Shown here in pieces: positions 27,294 through 36,489 of a stretch of DNA of 46,115 nt (positions are counted from its first letter, which is position 1; every line of letters starts with the position of its first letter). The translations under genes were made by a program, and so were the position numbers. The stretch covers positions 1 to 46,115 of the forward strand of contig JAQXFY010000066.1 of the NCBI GenBank assembly GCA_029006015.1, read 5' to 3'. The notes beneath the pieces are model-generated. The model made no database searches. It had not been told where the DNA came from and was given only the letters and a program-made list of their open reading frames with translations. Source of the DNA: a bacterium (lineage in GTDB: Bacteria; Bacillota; Clostridia; Christensenellales; SUG1161).

Positions 27294-28193
27294 TTAATCC
27301 ATCACTTCGTAAGCACCGCTATCCAACCCAACGGTTACCTGGCACATGGCATGGTAATCAACCCCGGCAGGCGTATAGCCTGTAAAGGTGATAAGCTGGG
27401 CCAATGCCAATTCCCCCTGGGAGGTATAGGTAATAAATTCATCCTTTACCGTTAAATCGATCCGGCCCAGTTCCTCCATGGCGGAAGCGATTTTTTGGCG
27501 TGCAGAGGCGGGGTTTACTGGCTTGCCTTGGGCGATGGCGGCATCATACCTGCCGTAATGGTAGGCGGTCATCATTTCCACGCTGCCGTCTAATCGCAAA
27601 GAAACATAGGCAACATCATCGGTTTTGATTCCATCAAGCGAACGATAGAACGAAACCAGCAGGGAATCCCCCATGGCGGAAGGCTCTACCTTTTCATACA
27701 CATAACCCGTTGTATCCTCCAGGGTTTGGTCGATAAAATCCTTGGCGATCTGTGCCGCCTGCTTGTGAGAGATACGGCTGTTATTGGGGGAAGGGTCAGA
27801 GGAAACAGAAAAATCGGCGTATCCGCATAAAATATCGGTTTGGTATAAAAACAAAAAATGACGTTCCGGGTTATCCTTATCGATGTAACAATCAAAAGCA
27901 TCGTAGCGATCGGCATCGCTTTTTAAAGGAAACCGGGTGCGGTTATCGCTGCTTTCATATTCTACCAATACACGCTTCCCTTGAAAGGAAACCCACTTCT
28001 GGTTTGCAGCCAAAGGCCGCTGGAAGGTGGCAAAGGCTTCAACGGTGGGCTGGGCGGCCTGGGTGGCCAATGCCGCCGTGCGGTTAAGATCGATATCATC
28101 CTCCCCTTGGGCCAGGGCGAAGACGGCGCCGCCAAAAGCGCCACATAGAATGAGCGAGCCGGAAAGAAGGAACAGTACTATTTTACATTTCAT
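27294..28193 (-). CDS. Secreted or membrane-anchored protein of unknown function (possible PepSY-like repeats)
   Basis: N-terminal signal MKCKIVLFLLSGSLILCGAFGGAVFALAQG. HKQAAQIAKDFIDQTLEDTTGYVYEKVEPS and DVAYVSLRLDGSVEMM suggest PepSY/YcdB-like folds. RBS AAGGAGG. Confidence 0.7.
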   Translation of the reverse strand: MKCKIVLFLLSGSLILCGAFGGAVFALAQGEDDIDLNRTAALATQAAQPTVEAFATFQRPLAANQKWVSFQGKRVLVEYESSDNRTRFPLKSDADRYDAFDCYIDKDNPERHFLFLYQTDILCGYADFSVSSDPSPNNSRISHKQAAQIAKDFIDQTLEDTTGYVYEKVEPSAMGDSLLVSFYRSLDGIKTDDVAYVSLRLDGSVEMMTAYHYGRYDAAIAQGKPVNPASARQKIASAMEELGRIDLTVKDEFITYTSQGELALAQLITFTGYTPAGVDYHAMCQVTVGLDSGAYEVMD

Positions 28194-28436
28194 GGTAGAA
28201 CCTCCTTGCCTCAGAGGAAAACTGCTGTTTGGCATGCTTCAAAGTTGATTCTACTTGGGGTGTGGGTGGATATCGCCACAATAGGTTGCGCCATGGACAA
28301 CGGTTACATGCTTGGGTTTTGCTTTGGGCAGGCAGCGGTGATATGGCAACCAAAACCAACCTTGATCGATAGCCCTCCCTCGGTATATGCAGGCAATAGG
28401 AGCTTTTTCAATGGATAGGGCTATATATCTATCTAT

Positions 28437-28466
28437 ACTATAGCATATGCTATGGTGGTCTGTAAA
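28437..28466 (-). promoter_or_regulatory. Putative promoter (TTTACA-N18-TATAGT) with overlapping 14-bp palindrome
   Basis: TGTAAA 28461-28466 and ACTATA 28437-28442 read on +. Palindrome ATAGCATATGCTAT at 28440-28453. Confidence 0.5.
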
Positions 28467-28639
28467 ACGCAAAATGCAAAACAGAAAAATTTTTTCGATA
28501 TTTTTTGCCATGGGCTTTCTGCCGTGCCCCGCATGAGCTTTGCGTTGCCATGCTTCATGCAGCATGGCTGCGCGTTTTAAAAGCTATACATTTTTGCCCT
28601 TTGATCGGCTGCGCAAGGATTATTGGCCATGCAGCCTTT

Positions 28640-28669
28640 GTATGAGCGGGCTTTGCGCGGGGCATGATA
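28640..28669 (+). promoter_or_regulatory. Candidate forespore sigma (SigG/SigF-like) promoter
   Basis: GTATG-N18-CATGATA, close to the SigG pattern GHATR-N18-CATNNTA, upstream of spore coat genes. Confidence 0.4.
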
Positions 28670-28697
28670 ACCTCAAACCAATAAAGGAGGTTTTCGT

Positions 28698-28883
28698 ATG
28701 CGTGATCTATCCGAAAAAGAATTGGCCGGCCTGCATGATATGCTCGATAGCGAGGGGCTTTTAATCAAAAAGTTCCAGCTGCTGTCCGACATGGCGACCG
28801 ATGCCGATATCAAGGGCCGCCTGCAGGGCATTGTGGCCATCCATCAAAGCCACTATAACCGGCTGTTCCAGCAGCTAAACTAA
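28698..28883 (+). CDS. Small spore coat-associated protein (61 aa)
   Basis: RBS AAAGGAGG upstream. MRDLSEKELAGLHDMLDSEGLLIKKFQLLSDMATDADIKGRLQGIVAIHQSHYNRLFQQLN. Directly followed by a CotF-like gene. Confidence 0.7.
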   Translation: MRDLSEKELAGLHDMLDSEGLLIKKFQLLSDMATDADIKGRLQGIVAIHQSHYNRLFQQLN

Positions 28884-28895
28884 GGAGGAAAACCT

Positions 28896-29168
28896 ATGCA
28901 AAACAATGCCTGCTTTGGCGATAAGGAAATTTTGACCGATGCCCTTCATGCGGAAAAGGAAGCTACCAAACTGTATAATACCTGCGCAAATGAATGTGCG
29001 CACCCGGAACTGCGGAATGTGCTGATGAGCCTGTTAAATGAAGAGCACGATCTGCAGTTTGAGGTATTCAACGCCATGCATGCCCGCGGCATGTATCCCA
29101 CGCCCGCGGCGGAGCAAACCAAGATCGAGCAGACCAGGCAAACCTTTGCCGCCCAGGCTACCAACTAA
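28896..29168 (+). CDS. CotF-family spore coat protein (ferritin-like fold)
   Basis: DKEILTDALHAEKEATKLYNTCANECAHPELRNVLMSLLNEEHDLQFEVFNAMHARGMYPT. Confidence 0.85.
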   Translation: MQNNACFGDKEILTDALHAEKEATKLYNTCANECAHPELRNVLMSLLNEEHDLQFEVFNAMHARGMYPTPAAEQTKIEQTRQTFAAQATN

Positions 29169-29180
29169 ACCTTTAGCCCA

Positions 29181-29209
29181 AAAAGCACCCGCTTGCCGGG
29201 TGCTTTTTT
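29181..29209 (+). terminator. Terminator after the spore coat genes
   Basis: AAAAGCACCCG-CTTGC-CGGGTGCTTTTTT. Confidence 0.85.
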
Positions 29210-29479
29210 GATGCCCGATAAACGATAGCCATCGTCTACAACGGAGGCGTTTGCCGGCAAGCGGTTTGGCCAAATAACGGCACTGCCAGGGGACGCCGGT
29301 ATGGCTGGCCTGCCGTGTGTGGCGCTATAAGGAAACGCCGCAAGGGCTATGCAGGCTTGCATGCCGTTGCGGCGTAAAGCGATATGCCGGAAGTTTGGCG
29401 GCCGGCCCGCCGGGGTTAAAACCGATAGGCGGTTTGGGGCTATGCCGATACCGGGCAATTTTTCCGGCAGGGGGCGGGG

Positions 29480-30205
29480 TTACTCGACAAACCTAACCTC
29501 GATCTCCCCAAAGTGAACGCTGCCGTGCAGGGTAACCTGCGGTGCATCCCCTTCGGGCTGGGCGGCACGGCTGCCCATCTTGACGGAGCCAAAAGCCGTG
29601 CTGATCTGGTCCACCACGCGCCAGCCGGCAGGAAGATATAAAATCATGTTGCCAAAGCTGCATTCCAGGTAAAGATTGGCGCCGTTGGGGCTTAAGGAAA
29701 CCTGATTACAATATACCTGAAGCTGGCCGAAGGAGGCGGAAAACTGCCCTTCCTCCAGGTTGTCCGCCGTCAGATGCCGGTCGGCCTGGTTAAAGGAAAC
29801 GCGGGCATATGGGTGGTTATCATCCCCGCCCTCCTCGGCTTTCATGGGCGGGCGGACGGTGCCATTGTGCACCTGTTTTACTTTTTTCCATTTGCAGCGG
29901 GGGTGCAGCAGAATGTTCAGGCCAATGCCGGCAAGCGCCGCTGCCAGCAGCAGCAACCAGGGGTTGATATAATGGAAATGAAGGGGCTTTTGGTAGATCA
30001 TGTACAATACGGCAAGCGAGATCAGCATGCCAAAGGCCTGCATGTCCAAAATGCTTTGAATAAACAGGGCAACCAGCAGCACGGTGGCCAGCAAGGTCCA
30101 GAAGCCTACCTGCGCAAAAGAACCAAACTGGCTGGCGATGACCAGCACTGCGGCCAGCAGGAAATAAGTTCCCCATAACCAGGTGCGATAGCGGTTGTTT
30201 TTCAT
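29480..30205 (-). CDS. LiaF-like membrane protein (TM domain plus C-terminal beta domain)
   Basis: Four predicted TMs, then LYLECSFGNMILYLPAGWRVVDQISTAFGSVKMGSRA...VTLHGSVHFGEIEVRFVE, typical of LiaF/toastrack C-termini. Confidence 0.75.
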   Translation of the reverse strand: MKNNRYRTWLWGTYFLLAAVLVIASQFGSFAQVGFWTLLATVLLVALFIQSILDMQAFGMLISLAVLYMIYQKPLHFHYINPWLLLLAAALAGIGLNILLHPRCKWKKVKQVHNGTVRPPMKAEEGGDDNHPYARVSFNQADRHLTADNLEEGQFSASFGQLQVYCNQVSLSPNGANLYLECSFGNMILYLPAGWRVVDQISTAFGSVKMGSRAAQPEGDAPQVTLHGSVHFGEIEVRFVE

Positions 30206-30265
30206 CGGTAACCTCCTTAAAACCTGCGGCCAAGGGGCTGTTATCGCCCTTTGCCCGTGGATAAG

Positions 30266-30302
30266 ATAAGGTTAGCATAAGGTTGGACGGATGCGCTGTC
30301 AA
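30266..30302 (-). promoter_or_regulatory. Putative promoter TTGACA-N17-TATGCT with tandem repeats
   Basis: TGTCAA 30297-30302 and AGCATA 30274-30279 on +. Direct repeat ATAAGGTT at 30266-30273 and 30277-30284. Confidence 0.6.
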
Positions 30303-30364
30303 GATAATATTCGCTTAAACCAACATAAAAACGAATGAAAACCTGCACAAACGGTTTCAAAAAC

Positions 30365-31573
30365 CTAGCCGCCCGTGGATGCGTCGGGCGTGCCATCCCA
30401 GGAAAGGGGCGCATCCCCCAGCCGCCCGGATTGCGCCAGCAGCCGGTACAGGGTTGGCTGAACATGAAATTCCCGCATAAAGCTAAGGGCCTCTTCCAGC
30501 TGCGGGTGGGGCGTTTTAATCGGCGCTGCCGGTTTTTTGACCGCCCGGATCAAAAGGTTTTTGGGTGTGTGCGCCATGTTGATAAATTCCAGCAGCTGCG
30601 TTTTGTAGCCGCAGCAGGCCAGCAGGTTGGCGCGCAGGGCGTCGGTGGCCAGGGCGGAAAAGCGTTCCTGTATAATGCCGTAGCGCGTCATTAAGCCCAA
30701 GGATTGGGTGTGGATGGCGGCGTTAACCTCGTGCTGGCAGCAGGGAACCGATAAAATAAAGCGGGCCCCCCAGCAAATGGCGTTATATAAGGCATGATCT
30801 GTTGCGGTATCGCAGGCGTGGAGCGTGACAACCATGTCCACATCGAAGGGCGCGCGGTAACCGTTGATATCGCCAAGCTCAAAATGCAAATGCTCATAAC
30901 CATATGCCTGTGCGGCAGCGTTGCAGCGGGCAATAACCTCTTCCTTTAGATCCAGGCCGATCATTTCCACATCCATGTGCTTGATGGCCGTAAAATAATG
31001 GTACAGCACAAATGTCAGGTAGGATTTGCCGCAGCCAAAGTCGATGATGCGCAGGCTATTGCCGGTATAGCCACGCAGGCAATCGTCCACCATCTCCAGA
31101 AAACGGTTGATCTGCTTAAATTTATCATACATCGCCCGGATGATTTTGCCCTCCGGCGTAAAGATGCCCATATCCACCAGCGGGGCGATGGGGGCGCCTT
31201 CCTCCAGCAGATAGCGTTTTTGCCGGTTGTGCTGGCCGGAAACAGGGGCGATGGGCGCGGCCAGCTTTCTTTGTTTGCAGGTAACCTTGCCTTTTTTGCT
31301 GATTAAAAGCATGTGCTCTTGCGCAGGGTCCCATGCGTTTATTTGCAGGTACTGCCCGGGTACGGTTTCCAGCAGGTAGGCGGCAAGGTGATCGGGCGAC
31401 ATGTTTATGTGGTACACCTGGGTGTGGGTATACTGGGCGGCCTGATAATAGTCCGCCCGGCGCTCGATAACGATTTTTACATAGGGCGCCGATGGGGTGG
31501 CCGGTTTGCTGATGACCATCTTTTTTACATCATGCGCCGCCAAGGCGCGCAGGTTATCGTAAAGCTCAGTCAT
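30365..31573 (-). CDS. SAM-dependent methyltransferase
   Basis: LRIIDFGCGKSYLTFVLYHYF...MIGLDLKEEVIARCNAAAQAYG...MVVTLHACDTATDHALYNAI...ILSVPCCQHEV. Start ATG after AAAGGAG. Confidence 0.85.
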   Translation of the reverse strand: MTELYDNLRALAAHDVKKMVISKPATPSAPYVKIVIERRADYYQAAQYTHTQVYHINMSPDHLAAYLLETVPGQYLQINAWDPAQEHMLLISKKGKVTCKQRKLAAPIAPVSGQHNRQKRYLLEEGAPIAPLVDMGIFTPEGKIIRAMYDKFKQINRFLEMVDDCLRGYTGNSLRIIDFGCGKSYLTFVLYHYFTAIKHMDVEMIGLDLKEEVIARCNAAAQAYGYEHLHFELGDINGYRAPFDVDMVVTLHACDTATDHALYNAICWGARFILSVPCCQHEVNAAIHTQSLGLMTRYGIIQERFSALATDALRANLLACCGYKTQLLEFINMAHTPKNLLIRAVKKPAAPIKTPHPQLEEALSFMREFHVQPTLYRLLAQSGRLGDAPLSWDGTPDASTGG

Positions 31574-31690
31574 GATGGCTCCTTTAAACAGGGCATATCC
31601 CGGCATGCCTTCCATGGTGCAGCGGGTTTTTGTGCAAAATGGCAGCATGCGGCGGATAGGGACATGGGGCATGGATACTCGAATAAGCGT

Positions 31691-31719
31691 AGCATACGGG
31701 ATGGCATAGGCGCTGTCAA
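31691..31719 (-). promoter_or_regulatory. Putative sigma-A promoter TTGACA-N17-TATGCT
   Basis: AGCATA 31691-31696 and TGTCAA 31714-31719 on +. Confidence 0.65.
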
Positions 31720-31865
31720 GAACAGGGGCCGCTTGTTTTAATGGCAAAGGGGGCGCGGGTAAAATAAGGAACAGAAAGAATATTTTGCCGTTTGGGCAGC
31801 TTTTGGCGCCGGCAGATGATACAATAAAGGCAGAGAGCATTTGGATACCAGGAAGGAGGAGGGTT

Positions 31866-33002
31866 ATGGGAAAATCCTATTCGCCCCTTACGTATGTTGC
31901 CAGGGATGAAGAGGGCATCCATCGGGGGTTGGAAATTTGTGTTCCGGGCAGCTGCATTGCCATTGCGCCGGGGCATTACCGCCTGCATCGCCCCATCCAT
32001 TTTCAGGGGCTGAGCCATGTGGTGCTGACCAGCCTGACCGGCCGGGCGGAGGATGTTGTTTTGGAAGGCGGCGGCTTCCATCGCGGCGAAGACGGCCGCC
32101 AGGATGAGTTGATTATGCTGTCCGGCCCGTGCCAGCATATTACCGTGCGCGCCCTGACGCTGCAAAACGCCAACTGCCATGGCGTCAAGGTGGAAGGCAG
32201 CGATGGCATGGCCAATCTGACGGTGGAATACTGCCGCTTTTTGAACATTGGCCAGCGCATGATAAAGGGCTCCTTCCCGGTCAATATGGAGCGCGGGGTG
32301 CCCGGGGTGTTTATCCACCACAACCATTTTGAAAATACCCTCGTCCCCGTGGCGGAGGATCACAACCCCGAATTAGATGGCGATTATATCGCCGGTATCG
32401 ATATGATGGGCCTAAACGGCGCCGTTATTTCCGATAACACGTTTAAAAATATCCGCGGCAAAAATGGCGGCGGCCGGGGGGCCATCTTTATCTGGGTCAA
32501 TTCCCGCCATGTGCTGGCCGAGCGCAACCATATCGTGGGCTGCGACAGGGGAATTTGCTTTGGCAACCCTTCCCCCAGCCAGTTTGGCCTGGATATCCAT
32601 ATGACCGATGGCATCATCCGCAACAATACCATTGCCGGGGCGGAATTTATCCCCATCGAATTTGCGCACGTTAACGGGGTGGATATTGCGCATAATACGG
32701 TGTGCGCCTGCGGAGCGTGCGCGCGCGGCATCGTGCAGACGCACCCGGATAGCGCGCGCGGCGTCAGCATCCGCAATAACCTGGTATATGGCCGCATCTT
32801 GTCCCAGCAGGCCGTGGTATATGGTAATATTGAGGAGGGTGTCGCACCCGATTGGTTTATGGATGCCCCAAAAGGCGATCTGCGCCTTAAGCCGGACAAG
32901 CGGGATAAGGCCATCTGCCCCAGTATGCTGGCCGCCGTGGAATGGGATTGTCTGGAAAAACGCCGCAGCTGGCCGCCGGTTGCCGGGGCCTACGGGGAAT
33001 AG
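31866..33002 (+). CDS. Right-handed parallel beta-helix repeat protein without evident signal peptide
   Basis: Repeated N-x-[IVF] rungs (VFIHHNHFENT, AVISDNTFKNI, VLAERNHIVGC, GIIRNNTIAGA, DIAHNTVCAC, SIRNNLVYG). RBS GGAGGAGGG. Confidence 0.82.
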   Translation: MGKSYSPLTYVARDEEGIHRGLEICVPGSCIAIAPGHYRLHRPIHFQGLSHVVLTSLTGRAEDVVLEGGGFHRGEDGRQDELIMLSGPCQHITVRALTLQNANCHGVKVEGSDGMANLTVEYCRFLNIGQRMIKGSFPVNMERGVPGVFIHHNHFENTLVPVAEDHNPELDGDYIAGIDMMGLNGAVISDNTFKNIRGKNGGGRGAIFIWVNSRHVLAERNHIVGCDRGICFGNPSPSQFGLDIHMTDGIIRNNTIAGAEFIPIEFAHVNGVDIAHNTVCACGACARGIVQTHPDSARGVSIRNNLVYGRILSQQAVVYGNIEEGVAPDWFMDAPKGDLRLKPDKRDKAICPSMLAAVEWDCLEKRRSWPPVAGAYGE

Positions 33003-33012
33003 GGGGAAAACC

Positions 33013-33789
33013 ATGAAAATTGGTGTTTGTGTTGCGCCGGAGCAATGGCAAATAGCCGCCGGCGCCGCGGATTATATCGAACTGCCTTTTTGCACCGTTG
33101 CCGCCATGGAAAATGGGGCGTTTGAGGCTTTGGCCCTGGCGATTGAAAAGGCGGGCGCGTGTGTGGCTGCGATGAACCTGTTTTTGCCGTCCACCCTGCG
33201 CCTGACCGGCCCGGATGCGGATATGGAAGGCGCGCTTGCCTTTGTTGCCACCGGCATGGAGCGGGCACGGCGGCTGGGGGCGCGCGTGGTGGCCTTTGGC
33301 AGCTCCGGCGCGCGCAATGTGCCCGAGGGCTTTTCGCCGGACAGGGCCTGGCAGCAGGTGATCGGCTTTTTGCGGGCGGCAGGCCCGATCGCAAAGCGCA
33401 ACGGCATTGTGCTGGCGATGGAGCCGCTGCGCAGGCAGGAATGCAACCTGGTGGTCACCGTGGAGGAGGCTTGCCGCATCGAGCAGCAGGCCGGCGCCCC
33501 GGGCACGGCGGTTATGGCCGATTACTATCACATTGCGGAAAATAAGGAAGGCTTTGGCGGCATTGCCCTGGCCGGATGCCGTCTGTCGCATGCCCATATT
33601 GCCGATCCCAACGGGCGCCGGGTGCCCTTGCCCGAGTATGGGCATGATTATACCGGCTTTTTTGCAGCCCTTGCGGGTATTGGCTATACCGGCCGGCTTA
33701 GCATCGAAGGGGGCTCGGCAGATTTGGCTGTGCAGCTGCCGCCCGCCGTGGCTTATCTGAAAGATCTGGCAGCACAGGCCGGGCTGTAG
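33013..33789 (+). CDS. Sugar phosphate isomerase/epimerase-like TIM-barrel protein
   Basis: MKIGVCVAPEQW...GARVVAFGSSGARNVPEGF...NGIVLAMEPLRRQECN...VMADYYHIA...LSHAHIADPNGRRVP...YTGRLSIEGG. Confidence 0.85.
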   Translation: MKIGVCVAPEQWQIAAGAADYIELPFCTVAAMENGAFEALALAIEKAGACVAAMNLFLPSTLRLTGPDADMEGALAFVATGMERARRLGARVVAFGSSGARNVPEGFSPDRAWQQVIGFLRAAGPIAKRNGIVLAMEPLRRQECNLVVTVEEACRIEQQAGAPGTAVMADYYHIAENKEGFGGIALAGCRLSHAHIADPNGRRVPLPEYGHDYTGFFAALAGIGYTGRLSIEGGSADLAVQLPPAVAYLKDLAAQAGL

Positions 33790-33791
33790 CC

Positions 33792-35081
33792 ATGCCGCGC
33801 CGGGAAAGGATGATACCATTGAATGATACCTGGGATGCGCTGGGCCTGTCGCCCGCAACCATTTTGCTGCCGGCTAAAGGCGTCGATCTGGCCAAATGGG
33901 CCGTGGTGGCGTGCGATCAATATACCTCCCAGCCGGGCTACTGGCAGCAGGTGGAACAGATAGTGGGCAATGTCCCCTCTACCCTGCATCTGATGCTGCC
34001 GGAGGTTTATTTGGGTGCGCCCGATGAAAAGGCGCGCCAGCAGGCGGTGCTGGATAACATGGCGGAGTACCGGCAAAAGGGTGTTTTTGCCCCGGGGATG
34101 GAGGGCATGGTGCTTGTCCGGCGCCAGGTATCGGCCGGGGTGCGCACCGGCCTGGTTGCCGCCATCGATTTGGAGCAATATGATTTTTCGCCCGATAGCC
34201 ACAGCCTGATCCGGGCGACGGAGCGCACCATTGCCGAACGCCTGCCGCCCCGCGTGGCCATTCGCAGCCGGGCGGAGCTGGAGCTGCCCCATGTCATGCT
34301 GCTGATCGATGATCCGCACGATGGCGTATTGGGCCCGCTGGCCCGATCGGTGGCGGGAAGCACGCCGCTGTATGATATTAATTTAATGCAGCACGGCGGC
34401 CATATTACCGGGTGGCGCGTGCCGCCTGGTGCGTACCCTGCCCTGCGGGACAACCTGGCCGCGCTGGCTGTTGGGGAGCACCCCATCCTGTTTGCCGTGG
34501 GCGATGGTAACCACTCGCTGGCTACGGCCAAGGTATACTGGCAGCAAGTCAAGGCGGGCCTGACGCCCGACCAATGCCTGGGGCATCCCGCGCGCTATTG
34601 TTTGGTGGAAATCGTCAACCTGCACGATCCCGCGCTTGTTTTCCATCCCATCCACCGCGTGCTCTTTGGCATAGATGGCGGGCAGGCGCTGGACGAGTTG
34701 GCCGCCATTTTGCGGGATATGGGGTGCCAGGTCAACACCTGCGGTGGCCTGGGCCACAGCGTACAAACCATTTCCTGCCATGGAAAGGGCATTTTATGCT
34801 TTGAACGGCCGGGGGCCGGCTTACCGCTGACGCTGCTTCAGCCGGCGGTGGAAACCTTATTGGCCCGTCATCCGGATATGCGTGTGGATTATGTCCATGG
34901 CGATGATGCCGCCCGCCAGCTGGCAGCGGGGCCAAATTGCCTGGGGCTTTTGATCGCGCCGCTGGATAAAAGCGCGCTTTTTACCGAAGTCAACGCCAAC
35001 GGCCCGCTGCAGCTTAAAACTTTTTCCATGGGCGAGGCCGATGATAAGCGCTTTTATATGGAATGCCGTGCCATCCGCTGA
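33792..35081 (+). CDS. DUF1015 domain-containing protein
   Basis: VVACDQYTSQPGYWQQV...LLIDDPHDGVLGPL...FAVGDGNHSLATAKVYW. Exact start uncertain (33792, 33810 or nearby). Confidence 0.88.
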   Translation: MPRRERMIPLNDTWDALGLSPATILLPAKGVDLAKWAVVACDQYTSQPGYWQQVEQIVGNVPSTLHLMLPEVYLGAPDEKARQQAVLDNMAEYRQKGVFAPGMEGMVLVRRQVSAGVRTGLVAAIDLEQYDFSPDSHSLIRATERTIAERLPPRVAIRSRAELELPHVMLLIDDPHDGVLGPLARSVAGSTPLYDINLMQHGGHITGWRVPPGAYPALRDNLAALAVGEHPILFAVGDGNHSLATAKVYWQQVKAGLTPDQCLGHPARYCLVEIVNLHDPALVFHPIHRVLFGIDGGQALDELAAILRDMGCQVNTCGGLGHSVQTISCHGKGILCFERPGAGLPLTLLQPAVETLLARHPDMRVDYVHGDDAARQLAAGPNCLGLLIAPLDKSALFTEVNANGPLQLKTFSMGEADDKRFYMECRAIR

Positions 35082-35114
35082 CGGCAAGCGGCCTTTACAG
35101 GTGCAGCCGGCATT

Positions 35115-35149
35115 AAAAGGGCTTCCCCGCTTGGGGGAAGCCTTTTTTG
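35115..35149 (+). terminator. Terminator after the DUF1015 gene
   Basis: AAAAGGGCTTCCCCGCTTGGGGGAAGCCTTTTTT. Confidence 0.85.
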
Positions 35150-35310
35150 TGGGAAGATGGATGGGGCGGGCCAAGGTGGGGCAAAAACAGTCCCCATCAG
35201 CAAACGATATCTTTTGTATACATGGCTGCCTGCGGCATAAACCAACAGCGCCCGCCGTTTGCCGGGCAGGCGCTGCTTGTAAAAGCGTATTTTAACCCGT
35301 GGCCGCGCCG

Positions 35311-36477
35311 TTAGTAGACCACGCGCACCCGGCAGATGCCGTCGATGGCGCGGATATGCTCCAGGCAACCGGCCGAGGGCCCCTCGGATAAATCCAGCAG
35401 GGTGTAGGCATAGCTGCCCCGGCTTTTGTTTATCATGTTTTCGATGTTGATGTTATCGCGCGCGATGATGGAGGTGATCTGCCCCACCATGTTGGCAATA
35501 TTTTGGTGAATGATGGCCAGCCGGTGCGGGGCAGAGGGCGCCATCTCGCATGCGGGCAGGTTGACGGCATTATGGATGGCCCCGGTTTCCAGGTATTGGC
35601 GCAGCTGGCGCGCCGCCATCTCGGCGCAGTTTTCCTCCGATTCCGGGGTGGAAGCACCCAGGTGGGGCAGGGCGATAACGCCTTCATGGCACAAAACATC
35701 GTCATTTGGGAAATCGGTTACATAGTGGCGCAGATGGCCGTTGTCCAGCGCCGCAATCACGGCGGCGGAATCAACCAGCTCCCCCCGGGAAAAGTTAAGC
35801 AGCACCGCGCCCCGTGGCATGGCGGCCAGCGCCTCGTCATCGATCATGGCGCGGGTGGTATCGTTTAGCGGAAGGTGCAGGGAAATATAATCGCAGCAAG
35901 ATAAAAGCTCGTGTAGATCGGTGGTGCGGGTGACGGAGCGCGTCAATCCCCAGGCCGCTTCAACGGAAATGTACGGATCATATCCCATCACATCCATATC
36001 CAGGCCGCGCGCGGCATTGGCCACCAGCACACCGATGGCCCCCAGGCCAACAATGCCCAGCTTTTTTCCTTTCAGCTCTGGCCCGACAAACTGGGATTTG
36101 CCTTTTTCCACCAGCTTGGCAACCTCCGCCCCCTTGCCCTTTAAGGTTTCCGCCCATCGGGCGCCCTCCAGCACCTTGCGGCAGGACAGCAGCATGCCGC
36201 AGATGACAAGCTCACGCACGGCGTTGGCGTTGGCGCCGGGGGTGTTGAACACCACGATGCCTTGCCGGCTGCAACGGTCCACCGGGATGTTGTTAACGCC
36301 TGCGCCCGCCCGGCCAATGGCCAGCAGGCTGGGCCCCAGCTCCAGGCTGTGCATATCCGCAGAACGCACCAAAATGGCATCGGCACCGGCGATATCCGAG
36401 CCGATGGCGTAGCCCGTATCGGGCAGCTGGCTGCGGATGATGGGCGAGATGGCGTTGAGTGTTTGTACCTTATACAT
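35311..36477 (-). CDS. serA: D-3-phosphoglycerate dehydrogenase with C-terminal ACT domain
   Basis: GKKLGIVGLGAIGVLVANAARGLDMDVMGYDPY, GAVLLNFSRGELVD, HLGASTPESEENCAEMA. Adjacent to serC. Confidence 0.92.
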   Translation of the reverse strand: MYKVQTLNAISPIIRSQLPDTGYAIGSDIAGADAILVRSADMHSLELGPSLLAIGRAGAGVNNIPVDRCSRQGIVVFNTPGANANAVRELVICGMLLSCRKVLEGARWAETLKGKGAEVAKLVEKGKSQFVGPELKGKKLGIVGLGAIGVLVANAARGLDMDVMGYDPYISVEAAWGLTRSVTRTTDLHELLSCCDYISLHLPLNDTTRAMIDDEALAAMPRGAVLLNFSRGELVDSAAVIAALDNGHLRHYVTDFPNDDVLCHEGVIALPHLGASTPESEENCAEMAARQLRQYLETGAIHNAVNLPACEMAPSAPHRLAIIHQNIANMVGQITSIIARDNINIENMINKSRGSYAYTLLDLSEGPSAGCLEHIRAIDGICRVRVVY

Positions 36478-36489
36478 ATCGCTTTCCCC

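Noticed and set aside
28251-28565. 104-aa minus-strand ORF in the leader of the secreted protein gene
   Set aside because: Its start lies upstream of the predicted promoter, no RBS is evident and no family is recognisable.
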